A stretch of 64,000 bases of DNA from Steinernema hermaphroditum (taxonomy: Eukaryota > Nematoda > Chromadorea > Rhabditida > Steinernematidae): positions 14,718,769-14,782,768 of the forward strand of contig CM059624.1 of assembly GCA_030435675.1 (NCBI GenBank), read 5' to 3'. Of this stretch, positions 1 through 10,098 are shown one piece after another; the first letter of the stretch is position 1, and the number at the start of each line of letters is the position of its first letter. The translations under genes were made by a program, and so were the position numbers. The notes under the pieces are model-generated. The model was not told the origin of the DNA. It ran no database searches and saw only the letters and a program-made list of their open reading frames with translations.

Positions 1-29
1 CAACTGGATGGGTAAGCAGCAACGTTTAG

Positions 30-1148
30 TTAGCTGGGAGGAAAAATCATAGTGATATAGGAAATGAGCCTTGCAACTTTTTTTACATCCATCAAGTCAA
101 TCTTGCTCTTTGCGAATTCAACAAATTCCGGTGTTCCTTTAACATCCCGATCGTTACGATGTGCTCCTTTAACATGCAACGGAACAGTCGAAAACGAATC
201 ATGAACATCACTATCGTCTATCTTGGCCACGATGTAGGCAACATCCGAACGTGTTCGGTGGTACAGTGCGTAGACCACATAGTAGGGCGATATCATACCG
301 CCTTGCTTCTTAATCTTTTTAATCAATTCACTGGAGAGCCGGAAGTCATTGATCTTCACTATTGAGCCGTCTGCTTCTTCGATGGCCGATCGCTTCACAC
401 GGTGAAGATAGGGGAACATCGAACTATGAATGCGAGTAGAAACGAATGTTTTCCTCGCAGACCGTGATATATGCCCGAGCGTCCACTGGCTCACGATGTA
501 GCGCCAACCATATTCACGGAACGTGTCTTCCGACTCACGCCATTCCAGTGTTTCGAACTCGGCTCGACCAAACATACCATCCAGGAAGTTCCAACTGCTC
601 CCTTTGAAATATTTGACCCTCACCGTCCGAAGAGATTTCCTGGCGAGAGCATTCCTGAGAAGTTGATCTATGAGCGAATCGCACTCCATCTCAGGTCTCG
701 TGTACCCCAAGGTAACGTTGTGGACAGGAATGTTGAGCTGTAAAAACTTCTTAACATAATTGACGTCAAATTCTAACGCGAAATTGAAACAAATAACCAA
801 ATGCACTTCCTTTGCAAAGAAGCAGAGAGACAGGACACGTTTCTCCAGCTCTTGCTTGTCGTGATTATTGTTCGTGGTACCTTGAATATATATCATATCA
901 GGTAGCATGAATTCCACGCGTCTTAAGTACTTCCTATTCTCCTCACAGCGCTGCAGGCTTCCTATACTTGAAGGTAACACTAAATGTTTGTATACGATAC
1001 AGGTGAGAACGCTTTCCTCATAGCATTTGTCCGAAAGCTGCTCGAAGAACGTGTAGAAGCGGCTGTCGTAGGAGAGTTCGCCGAGGGGGGAGAAGTCGTC
1101 GAGCAAGAAAACCGCTCTTTCGATAAAATCGACCGGTACTGTGTCCAT
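30..1148 (-). CDS. F-box-like family protein, duplicated copy A
   Basis: Single-exon gene of 372 codons starting MDTVPVDFIERAVFLLDD, a short N-terminal F-box-like pattern (hydrophobic, Pro, then spaced Leu/Ile) as in the large families of fast-evolving nematode F-box-like proteins. The rest has no domain I recognise. By analogy, an F-box region would bind SKP1 in an SCF ubiquitin ligase and the C-terminal part would pick the target; this is inference. The copy at 7330-8448 differs by two residues (Lys for Asn, Arg for Ser) and one silent change. The ATG is the first in frame and no intron is needed. The family assignment rests on pattern only. Confidence 0.75.
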   Translation of the reverse strand: MDTVPVDFIERAVFLLDDFSPLGELSYDSRFYTFFEQLSDKCYEESVLTCIVYKHLVLPSSIGSLQRCEENRKYLRRVEFMLPDMIYIQGTTNNNHDKQELEKRVLSLCFFAKEVHLVICFNFALEFDVNYVKKFLQLNIPVHNVTLGYTRPEMECDSLIDQLLRNALARKSLRTVRVKYFKGSSWNFLDGMFGRAEFETLEWRESEDTFREYGWRYIVSQWTLGHISRSARKTFVSTRIHSSMFPYLHRVKRSAIEEADGSIVKINDFRLSSELIKKIKKQGGMISPYYVVYALYHRTRSDVAYIVAKIDDSDVHDSFSTVPLHVKGAHRNDRDVKGTPEFVEFAKSKIDLMDVKKVARLISYITMIFPPS

Positions 1149-2461
1149 CGCTATCCGCTGACTATGGATAGTGAAAGGCCTATATGATACGAATAAACCC
1201 AGTATGATACCAGAGCGATGCTATCTGTTCGCGCCGATTCTGTCCGCATCCAGTGTATACTACCTTTGTGCCGATTTTTAGCTCGATCTGGGGCTAAATA
1301 CCTTAAAAGTATTGGGTTGGGGAGAAAGTTCTTGCGTTTTTTTTTTAATTAAAAAACAAACTTAAGTCGGACTTTGAATGAAACCAGGATTTACCGAAGC
1401 CACTACTATAGGCCTGTAGGCAAACCCTAGCTTCGCTGTGGCTTGGGCTTTCACCTAACCAGGTGAATTCCCTATACGTAAATATCGGTACGGGTTTTCC
1501 ATAAGTTGACGGGTGTCACGGCTATACCTGGGTTTTTTTTTCTCACTGGGTCTTCTTTTTCTCCTACAACGTCGAAGCCTTACAACATTAGCTCTCGTAG
1601 CCGTCGTAGGGGTTGAGGTAGGTTCCGGTGGGTTAACCGATGGAACGTGAGCTGAGGCAGGGATACTCCCTGAGGACAGACCCTTCAGAGGGTACGTTTG
1701 CGGCCAGGTGTGAAGGAGCAGATTGTGAATACGTGCGTCTCCATTTCCCACCCTTCGCATCTCGATTCCTTCGACAATCGACGATCCTCTCCTGTGGTCT
1801 TCGTATTTCCGAAAGCTCCTGCAGCTCGACACCTGTGGTGAGTTGCTCATGAGGGCAGCATCCAAATGCCGGACGACGACCGGTTTAGATGTAATGAATC
1901 GACCATTCGGAGACATTTGAACATCTGAGAATTAAAAAACAAAACAGCATGAAATTACGACGCGCCTCAGCACGGAAACCGCTCGGAAGCGACTCTCTGC
2001 AGAGGAATCGAAGCTTTTTCGGCGCGCCTCTCCCCGGAAGCCGCTCGGAGGCATCTCCCTTCAGAGGAATCGAAGCTTTTTCGGCGCACACAAAGAATAC
2101 CCTGATTATTACGGTAACGTGCAAATTCTCCGGTGCGTCAAATTCCCTGCCACACCGGTCGATCTTTCGGGTCTGCTCCGCCGCTTCGTTGCTCCATCTG
2201 CTCCATTTTAGCTGCTTCCGCGCTTTCGTGCGTTCGAAAATTCGTGCGAAAAGTGTCCACACCACGTGCGAACCGACTGACTGCGCTACGGGGCCACTCA
2301 ATTTGTCTGCGCGCGATTGTTTGGTGTTCGGTGGTGCAGCGCAGTTCTAGGGATTCGTCAAGGGGAGTCTTTAAATATGAATTTCACAGATTTGTTAGTG
2401 GTTACATCGTTCAGCTCCTAAATTAGTCATCGGCCTCGCACTCCGCCCGTTAGTCCGGAGT
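1149..2461. other. Gene-free duplicated stretch
   Basis: No supported gene. A 153-codon minus-strand open frame at 1455-1916 recurs in copy B, but its preservation is explained by the duplication itself and its composition (Arg/Ser/Pro-rich) is not protein-like. A 62-base unit (CGCTCGGAAG to TTTTTCGGCGC) is present twice in tandem at about 1980-2087. Confidence 0.5.
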
Positions 2462-2828
2462 AGAGTTGTCATCGGGTCGAACCCGAAAATCCTCATTTTT
2501 TGCAGTACGGACCAATTTTGAAGTCCAATCGAGAAACTTCCAAGTGCGCTGGCTTCGCCCCAACGTCGCGGCCCAGAATAGTCAAAAAATTTGACCGAAG
2601 AACGAAAAAGTCCGTTCAAAAATTTTCGGGTTCAGATTTTCGGGTTCGGGTTTTTCGGGTTTCACCCCTAATTGGACCTTCTTTTGTTGTTCGGTCAAAC
2701 TTTTTTGATTACGCTGGGCCGCGACGTTGGGGCGAAGCCAGCGCACTTGAAAGTTTCTCGTTTGGGCTACAAAATTGGTCCGTAGTGCAAAAAATGCGAA
2801 TTTTCGGGTTCGACCCGATGACAACTCT
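2462..2828. mobile_element. Foldback/MITE insertion with 10-bp target duplication
   Basis: The element starts AGAGTTGTCATCGGGTC and ends with the inverse, GACCCGATGACAACTCT. The two halves are long inverted repeats sharing, among others, the block GGCTTCGCCCCAACGTCGCG. It is flanked by the direct repeat AGTCCGGAGT (2452-2461 and 2829-2838). Copy B of the segmental duplication has a single AGTCCGGAGT (9507-9516) and no element, giving a natural empty site. A truncated relative lies at 39375-39477. No transposase is encoded. A 9-10 bp target duplication is typical of Mutator-like elements, but the superfamily is not proven. Confidence 0.85.
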
Positions 2829-2964
2829 AGTCCGGAGTGACCGTTTACAAGTAGCAATATGGAAATAATCGCAGTTTTTTAATATTGTACTACGTGACGC
2901 ATGTGCTCCGTAATTAGATCGCTAATTTTTTGTGTACTTTCAGATTGATTAATCGCATACAAAG

Positions 2965-4580
2965 ATGAATACTAACGTACACTCTAGTGGACGTCAGCAA
3001 CCCGCGCAATCCGGTCGTCGGGGTCGTGGAAACAGTCTGACAGGGCCAAAGACCGAAGGCGTTGCACATAACGAGCGTCCCCGAGAGATGAGAGACCTGG
3101 AGACGAATGTTCAGATATCCGAGGGAGTGCGTCAACCTCATGTGGCGACGAAACAAGAAAACCCTCAGGACCGCCGACAAGCTGTTGAAATGACGTCGAT
3201 TTGCCCTTCTTCTGATCCCACTGCTACATTGCAAGTTCCTTCGTTTCCAGTTCCCTCATTAGCCGCTGCAGCTTCACACAGCTTCATCGTAATGCATCTT
3301 GCCAATCGTTGAACATTGAAAAATGGTGCTTTTATTTCAGCCTGTGCCCAATCAGGAACTTGACGAATCCATGATGCAAACGAACAGTGACGGGTCCAGA
3401 CAGAATTCTTTCGATCGCACGGAAGCCGACGAGATGGACAAGGATCAAAAGCTCCGCCAAGCCAGTAGCCGCCTGGAAGAACAGATCAAACTAATGTTCA
3501 CTGAGTGGAAAGTGCACTTTCCACAACTCACAAAGGATAAGTTGAAAGGTTGGGACAACTGTGCTTGGCGTTCACGATCTTGATCGTTTTGATTTTAGAT
3601 GTGCCGATGACACGACAGTATGGTGGCCCAACGGACACGACTTTGAGAGCGTTGTTGAACAACTACGAGAAGATTGGTGGTAACCTGTCTGTGATGGTGG
3701 GAAATTCGTTGCCTCCTGCATATCAGGTTCGCTTACTTTAGACTGATAAGGTGAAGGAGACCTTCGACATGCAGCGCACCTGCATATGGGAAGCGGTGCG
3801 ACAAAAGAAGCCGGACATGACTATACTGTTCAGTCGCCTGATGGATTCCAGCCATATCATTGAGAAAATCAATAGATTTTTAAATAGTATGAATCTTGCC
3901 TTGCCCATCGCCGTGTCACCTTCAAACACTGGAAGCGGGAAGACTAACCGGAACGGAAAGCAGTTGATGGTGGTAAGCTTTCAACGCATGCTTGGACACT
4001 GTGTTGCTTATGCTTAGGAATGCTATAATAACGATGAGAACATCGAGGTGGAAGTTCAAGGTAAAAAGCGGACAGTGAATGTCTACAAATGCCAGAACTC
4101 GGTGGTCAATGTGTTAGGCAAGTGCAAGTCAGTTATCCTCCACAGCTGTAACCGGACGCGCGTTGTTTCCGACAATCTCTTGTCGCAGGTCGAAATAATA
4201 AATTGTCAGAGTGTGACAATTAAGGTAATTCGAAGGCTCTTCGTTAGTAGACAACATCCTTCTGTTTTCAGACCCTTGGCCATATGTCGACTTTGTCGAT
4301 CGAAAAGACGAAAGGATGTATGATTTACTGTAGAGAGCAAACGAAGAAAATGGAACTAATCGCAAGCAAGTCTTCCGAGATGAACGTTCTGGTGCCTGCA
4401 GAAGGTGGCAAATTCGTGAGTTGACCGTTTAGTCCTCATGGTAGTAACGTCGCATGCTTATTTTAGCTTGCGTACCCAGTGCCTAACCAGTTGAAGGGCG
4501 TGTTTAATCTGTCGGAGACGAGGCCCAGACTTGTTGAAATCAAAGAAGGGATGGATTTTCAAATTCTGCGACCACTGTGA
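2965..4580 (+). CDS. Cyclase-associated protein (CAP) family, short divergent form
   Basis: Seven exons: 2965-3288, 3341-3548, 3599-3696, 3742-3972, 4018-4224, 4272-4415 and 4467-4580. Introns are 45-52 nt, all phases match, and the product is 441 aa. A splice acceptor (CTTTCAG, ends 2943) lies 21 bases before the ATG, as for a trans-spliced mRNA. The C-terminal ~145 residues match the CAP C-terminal beta-helix (VNVYKCQNSVVNVLGKC; then KSSEMNVLVPAEGG and a YPVPNQLKG block), which binds ADP-actin and promotes nucleotide exchange. Residues ~180-260 resemble the CAP helical domain (NNYEKIGG, ETFDMQRT), which binds cofilin-actin. The polyproline stretch and WH2 motif that normally link the two are missing; only ~25 residues lie between. 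The first ~130 residues are low-complexity and unlike CAP. Probably a lineage-specific paralog of the canonical actin regulator. Confidence 0.88.
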
Positions 4581-4931
4581 GCAATTCGATCTTCACGATA
4601 CAGAAGCCTTTTTGAGTGCCTTAGTTTGTTTTCCTACGGGAATTTCGTTTCTTTTGTACACAGTTAACAGTTTAGCGTAATACATTTCTGTACGCAGTTA
4701 TTTTCAATATCGTTTCACCCAAGAAGAGATGTTTTTGACTGTAAGTCTGGCATCCGATGGAACATCGCTGGAATGGACAGAGTATCACTGTGGTCTAATC
4801 GTATCGCGTAGTATGTATCTGTGGATTCATTGCATCAAAGCTCTTTCCAATATTGCATCAAAGCCAATGAGGCGTCACGCGAGCAGATTGCGCTGTCCTC
4901 CACCTACATGGTGGGAAGTGTAGCTGCACCT

Positions 4932-5243
4932 TGGTTTTTGTCATCGTAGAATATTTTGGTATCATCCGAAAGATGAGTAATTTATCTATCGTTTGCACTC
5001 GGCGGATTTTTGAAATTCGTATTAGATCGCGGGATGTCAAGCACACAAGTTCAAAAAACCAGGGTCAGTAGGGAGTTGGTGGCTCTCGACACGATTCGCC
5101 TGTGGGGGCAGGGGGAGGTGTGCAGCGAGCGAAGCGAGCCTGTAGAAGTGTTTCTTTGTCTGTTCTTACAAGTTTCTGATACGAATTTCCAAAATCCTTT
5201 GCTTTTCGGATGATACCAAAATATTCTACGATGACAAAAACCA
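4932..5243. mobile_element. Inverted-repeat (MITE-like) element
   Basis: About 40-bp terminal inverted repeats: TGGTTTTTGTCATCGTAGAA on the left and its complement ending GATGACAAAAACCA on the right, continuing through the shared ATATTTTGGTATCATCCGAAA (split by one base difference at most). The 230-base interior has no open frame of note. I could not find a clear target-site duplication. Confidence 0.75.
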
Positions 5244-6395
5244 CAGAGAGTTAGAAGCAGTCGGAACTTTTCGGTTCGACAACCGAATAACGAATAGCTG
5301 AAATGCCTATGTTACCCCATAGTAGGCGCAACCGATATGCCGAAAAAGCAGTTCCCTTGTTCCAGGCTAGCCCGTTTCCCGGTGTGGTGTGAACCTGTGG
5401 GTAAATACGTAGGTGCGCTCGAGGCGCCAGAGGGTGTGCTATCATACGTATATATTGGTTTCCAGTCAGGTCTAGACCACAGCCCGGTTTAGCATATACT
5501 CTTGTCTAGTTGTGCTCCGGGTACGTGGGAGGTGTCAATCGACTACTAAGACAATCGGCTGCAATACGAGCTCATGCTCGCACCGACTCTGTAACACTAT
5601 GAGAAAATACTGCGCTTAGGCCTGACCACGTCATGTCTCTGGTACAAGGAAGGTGTTGTCAGGTGCGCGAGGCTCTGGCGTGCAGGATGTATGTATCTGC
5701 GCACCCGGAGCTCAATACCACAGGCCCTAACGGGGCTGTCACCGGCTAAACCGAGCTACCGTATCCGAACACAGCGGCGCTCGGTTACGGTAGCCCAGTC
5801 GCGGAGGGAGCCTGCCTGTGTGGTGCGTGTTTGGGTACGGTTACATTACATTAACCGGCCGATGCCAAATTAACCGACGCCATATTAATCGCCGACACCA
5901 TATTCACCGACGCCACATTATCTAGACGAAGCCATATTCTCAAAAGCCGACGCCGCATTCAGCCCAGAGCCAAGACGACCTACGAGAGGATTCCGTCGCG
6001 GTAGCTCGACGACGAGTTCGTCTACAACTTCTTGCGGCAAGAACGCCCCTTCTTTAGAGATTTGGCCGAGCGAGGCGATGGATTTCGTCTAAGACCTCAC
6101 TGGCAACGAGTTCAACGAATCCACCGCGATTCTTGTGAATGTTTCGCAGATAGCCAACGGGACCTATGACGAGGAAGAGGATCAGTTTAGAGGGACGTTC
6201 AGCTTAACCTCTTGCTTTGCCGAAAGGGCCTTTCTTATTGCGTTATGTACGTTTCGCACATGACCCAAACAAGACTTTCGTGCATTCGCGAAGCACAACG
6301 CTCCATTATACAAAATACCCTCTTTTTATGCACAGCCACATGTCGTCGACGGAGATAGCTAGGTCGTTTGATTGTCGTTTTGCATAGCGCACACT

Positions 6396-6426
6396 GGAAT
6401 ACTTACATGACACATGTAAGTATTCC
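6396..6426. repeat. Perfect 14-bp hairpin
   Basis: GGAATACTTACATG, a 3-base loop ACA, then the exact complement CATGTAAGTATTCC. It lies in non-coding DNA about 350 bases before the next open frame. Too short for a microRNA precursor; perhaps a protein-binding palindrome or the relic of a small element. Confidence 0.6.
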
Positions 6427-6746
6427 TATTCATGTAACATGAGTACTGTAGAGGAGTGACCGGATTGGCGTACGTGAGAAACCACCTGTCTACTTCCGTC
6501 CCTTGAGTATCTAGTGTCTATTGGTGTCTATATAAACCCCTGTGTTCATGTATCATTCTCTTCTGGCCTTGAGTGGTCGTACATATAAACGGTTCTTCCC
6601 CTCTTATCGGTCATCCACTTTGAACGATGTTCACTTTTCGATGTTGAACAACGTCTGCAGTTGTTATCGGTGTTGCTCTCGATCGTGGCACACGCAACGT
6701 TGCCATCACAATCCGAAAAAAGGATCGAGTTTTGGTCAGTTAGTGC

Positions 6747-7070
6747 ATGGAGCGCAACCTCAAAGCTGAACTCGAAGCTCGAGCTGAACGACGGCAGACG
6801 TATTTTGAAAGGTTGTTGAAGATTTTAGATCCTCAAGTGCTAAGGAAAGCCAATCGGGCATTCTGGAGTGATCCGGAAGAAAACCGTTCTCGAAGAGTCA
6901 GTTCTAAACATAAAAGGCATGATGACCTGAAAATAGTGGAAAGTAAACGCACGTCCACTACTCGAGAAATCCGGCTCTTCCTGAATAGCAGGCAAGTTGT
7001 TTCTATATTGACGAAGCGGTGCTGCGGCATTCCAAGGAGGAAACTTTTTATACGCCACTCAAGACCATGA
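6747..7070 (+). CDS. Hypothetical small charged protein
   Basis: A 107-codon frame starting MERNLKAELEARAERRQTY, highly charged, with a helical or coiled-coil-looking first 40 residues and basic stretches (SRRVSSKHKRHDD) that could serve nuclear import. A possible splice acceptor (GGTCAG) lies just before the ATG, so trans-splicing is plausible. Frame texture weakens after about residue 85, and the real 3' end may be spliced elsewhere. I do not recognise a family. It sits immediately upstream of segmental duplication copy B. Confidence 0.4.
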   Translation: MERNLKAELEARAERRQTYFERLLKILDPQVLRKANRAFWSDPEENRSRRVSSKHKRHDDLKIVESKRTSTTREIRLFLNSRQVVSILTKRCCGIPRRKLFIRHSRP

Positions 7071-7300
7071 AAAACAACCAATTCAACCCGTGAGGGCAAA
7101 TTCTGAAAATCTTCCAATTTTTTCTGCCATTCTGAATCCCCCTCCCCTCCTTTTCTAGAAATATCGTGAGCTCGGAACGATCAGGCGTAACCAAACGTTG
7201 TCTAACCAGAACACAAACCTCGAAGCGGGACATTTTCACTGTCTGTACTGTTTTTTACCGATGAGCACTACAAGAGAGATGTTTATAAACAACATGTGAA

Positions 7301-9521
7301 CAACTGGATGGGTAAGCAGCAACGTTTAGTTAGCTGGGAGGAAAAATCATAGTGATATAGGAAATGAGCCTTGCAACTTTTTTTACATCCATCAAGTCAA
7401 TCTTGCTCTTTGCGAATTCAACAAATTCCGGTGTTCCTTTAACATCCCGATCGTTACGATGTGCTCCTTTAACATGCAACGGAACAGTCGAAAACGAATC
7501 ATGAACATCACTATCGTCTATCTTGGCCACGATGTAGGCAACATCCGAACGTGTTCGGTGGTACAGTGCGTAGACCACATAGTAGGGCGATATCATACCG
7601 CCTTGCTTCTTAATCTTTTTAATCAATTCACTGGAGAGCCGGAAGTCATTGATCTTCACTATTGAGCCGTCTGCTTCTTCGATGGCCGATCGCTTCACAC
7701 GGTGAAGATAGGGGAACATCGAACTATGAATGCGAGTAGAAACGAATGTTTTCCTCGCAGACCGTGATATATGCCCGAGCGTCCACTGGCTCACGATGTA
7801 GCGCCAACCATATTCACGGAACGTGTCTTCCGACTCACTCCATTCCAGTGTTTCGAACTCGGCTCGACCAAACATACCATCCAGGAAGTTCCAACTGCTC
7901 CCTTTGAAATATTTGACCCTCACCGTCCGAAGAGATTTCCTGGCGAGAGCATTCCTGAGAAGTTGATCTATGAGCGAATCGCACTCCATCTCAGGTCTCG
8001 TGTACCCCAAGGTAACGTTGTGGACAGGAATGTTGAGCTGTAAAAACTTCTTAACATAATTGACGTCAAATTCTAACGCGAAATTGAAACAAATAACCAA
8101 ATGCACTTCCTTTGCAAAGAAGCAGAGGGACAGGACACGTTTCTCCAGCTCTTGATTGTCGTGATTATTGTTCGTGGTACCTTGAATATATATCATATCA
8201 GGTAGCATGAATTCCACGCGTCTTAAGTACTTCCTATTCTCCTCACAGCGCTGCAGGCTTCCTATACTTGAAGGTAACACTAAATGTTTGTATACGATAC
8301 AGGTGAGAACGCTTTCCTCATAGCATTTGTCCGAAAGCTGCTCGAAGAACGTGTAGAAGCGGCTGTCGTAGGAGAGTTCGCCGAGGGGGGAGAAGTCGTC
8401 GAGCAAGAAAACCGCTCTTTCGATAAAATCGACCGGTACTGTGTCCATCGCTATCCGCTGACTATGGATAGTGAAAGGCCTATATGATACGAATAAACCC
8501 AGTATGATACCAGAGCGATGCTATCTGTTCGCGCCGATTCTGTCCGCATCCAGTGTATACTACCTTTGTGCCGATTTTTAGCTCGATCTGGGGCTAAATA
8601 CCTTAAAAGTATTGGGTTGGGGAGAAAGTTCTTGCGTTTTTTTTTAATTAAAAAACAAACTTAAGTCGGACTTTGAATGAAACCAGGATTTACCGAAGCC
8701 ACTACTATAGGCCTGTAGGCAAACCTTAGCTTCGCTGTGGCTTGGGCTTTCACCTAACCAGGTGAATTCCCTATACGTGAATATCGGTACGGGTTTTCCA
8801 TAAGTTGACGGGTGTCACGGCTATACCTGGGTTTTTTTTTCTCACTGAGTCTTCTTTTTCTCCTACAACGTCGAAGCCTTACAACATTAGCCCTCGTAGC
8901 CGTCGTAGGGGTTGAGGTAGGTTCCGGTGGGATAATCGATGGAACGTGAGCTGAGGCAGGGATACTCCCTGAGGACAGACCCTTCAGAGGGTACGTTTGC
9001 GGCCAGGTGTGAAGGAGCAGATTGTGAATACGTGCGTCTCCATTTCCCACCCTTCGCATCTCGATTCCTTCGACAATCGACGATCCTCTCCTGTGGTCTT
9101 CGTATTTCCGAAAGCTCCTGCAGCTCGACACCTGTGGTGAGTTGCTCATGAGGGCAGCATCCAAATGCCGGACGACGACCGGTTTAGATGTAATGAATCG
9201 ACCATTCGGAGACATTTGAACATTTGAGAATTAAAAAACAAAACAGCATGAAATTACGACGCGCCTCAGCACGGAAACCGCTCGGAGGCGACTCTCCGCA
9301 GAGGAATTTGAGCTTTTTCGGCGCGCCTCTCCCCGGAAGCCGCTCGGAGGCGCCTGGAGGCCCGCGCGCGACTGTTTGGTGTTCGGTGGTGCACCGCAGT
9401 TCTAGGGATTGGTGAAGGTAAGTCTTTAAATATGAATTTCACAGATTTGTTTGTGGTTATATCGTTCAGCTCCTGAATTAGTCATCAGCCTAGCACTCCG
9501 CCCGTTAGTCCGGAGTGACCG
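7301..9521. repeat. Segmental duplication, copy B
   Basis: Second copy of the segment starting at base 1, direct orientation, 7300 bases downstream. It lacks the foldback insertion of copy A and a ~240-base block present there (2070-2310). At 9231 the splice-acceptor-like CTCAG read on the minus strand in copy A (near 1931) has become CTCAA, one of few differences. Immediately to its right begins a member of another repeat family (9522-9900), so the duplication end abuts a repeat. Confidence 0.95.
7330..8448 (-). CDS. F-box-like family protein, duplicated copy B
   Basis: 372 codons, no introns, identical to the gene at 30-1148 except Asn for Lys in HDNQELE and Ser for Arg in EWSESED, plus one silent change. 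Two of three differences are non-synonymous, which is compatible with weak constraint or with change under selection, but three sites cannot distinguish these. N-terminal F-box-like segment; the remainder is unrecognised. Presumed role in SCF-type ubiquitination is inference from the family. Confidence 0.75.
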   Translation of the reverse strand: MDTVPVDFIERAVFLLDDFSPLGELSYDSRFYTFFEQLSDKCYEESVLTCIVYKHLVLPSSIGSLQRCEENRKYLRRVEFMLPDMIYIQGTTNNNHDNQELEKRVLSLCFFAKEVHLVICFNFALEFDVNYVKKFLQLNIPVHNVTLGYTRPEMECDSLIDQLLRNALARKSLRTVRVKYFKGSSWNFLDGMFGRAEFETLEWSESEDTFREYGWRYIVSQWTLGHISRSARKTFVSTRIHSSMFPYLHRVKRSAIEEADGSIVKINDFRLSSELIKKIKKQGGMISPYYVVYALYHRTRSDVAYIVAKIDDSDVHDSFSTVPLHVKGAHRNDRDVKGTPEFVEFAKSKIDLMDVKKVARLISYITMIFPPS

Positions 9522-9900
9522 CTAGACGGCGCGCTCCACGGGGCATCTGGGAGTCGGCGAAACTCCGGAAATGGCGACGGATCTTCTGTTTCTGGGGCGT
9601 TTGCGGCATAGGGAGGCTTCTGAGCTCGCATCTGCTTCGGAAAGACGAGTTCGTGGTCCTGGTTGCGTCTTCGCTGGTCCTCAGAGCGTCGGCGACCTTC
9701 AGGATGACTTCTCACGCAGCGTCGGGCGTTGGATTCCTGGCGTCGGACATCTTGCTGTCAATGGTGGTGGGACTACGGCTTCCGGGTGTCCCAATTCCTT
9801 CTGGAAGCCGGAACAGTCACAACTGCCGCGGGGTTTGCCATCTGACCGACCAGTCACTCAGAGAGCGACCGGAGGGACCGGAGGACCGCTCGCCACCATG
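9522..9900 (+). repeat. Interspersed ~370-bp repeat, copy 1
   Basis: Related to 18110-18478 (same strand) and to 24880-25070 and 44700-44950 (opposite strand). Shared blocks include GGACTACGGCTTCC, TGTCCCAATTCC and CTGGAAGCCGG, and CGTCGGCGACCTTCAGGA. GC-rich compared with the surrounding DNA. Open frames across it shift between copies, so it is not a conserved coding gene; a dispersed non-autonomous element is likely. Confidence 0.75.
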
Positions 9901-10098
9901 ACACGAGTGAGAGTGCCTTCTCCCAACACCGATCGATATACCACCTGCATTTGTGTTGAAAGCGATCGGCCGAATTGTCCGCTGACCCTCTTTAAAGTTT
10001 TGTATGAACTGGTAAAATCACAAATATCACACTGCGATATTTATTTATTCGCACAGAATACCAAATAAGTTTACAATTTTCACCAAAATACAGTATAT

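Larger units (their letters stand above)
1..2843. repeat. Segmental duplication, copy A
   Basis: This stretch matches 7301-9521 in the same orientation with a fixed 7300-base offset. The F-box-like gene inside differs at only three bases out of 1119, so the duplication is recent or has been homogenised. Similarity continues through about 800 bases of non-coding DNA with roughly 1% differences, then becomes broken: copy A has extra sequence at about 2070-2310 and a 367-base insertion (2462-2828) that copy B lacks. The left edge cannot be seen because the window starts inside the copy. The right edge falls just after the shared GACCG following the insertion. Confidence 0.95.
4581..6746. other. 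Intergenic region with a MITE and a short palindrome
   Basis: No gene supported. It contains the inverted-repeat element at 4932-5243 and a perfect hairpin at 6396-6426. The part from 5560 to 6250 is more GC-rich and has gene-like codon texture in short pieces, but stops interrupt every frame. Confidence 0.5.

Noticed and set aside
1455..1916. 153-codon minus-strand open frame also present at 8754-9215
   Set aside because: Conserved only because the DNA is duplicated; Arg/Ser-rich composition, no family similarity, and the acceptor-like site before it is lost in copy B.
3727..3750. 24-nt intron in the CAP gene
   Set aside because: Too short. A GT donor at 3697 and acceptor at 3741 give a 45-nt intron in phase and restore the residue spacing of the CAP helical domain.
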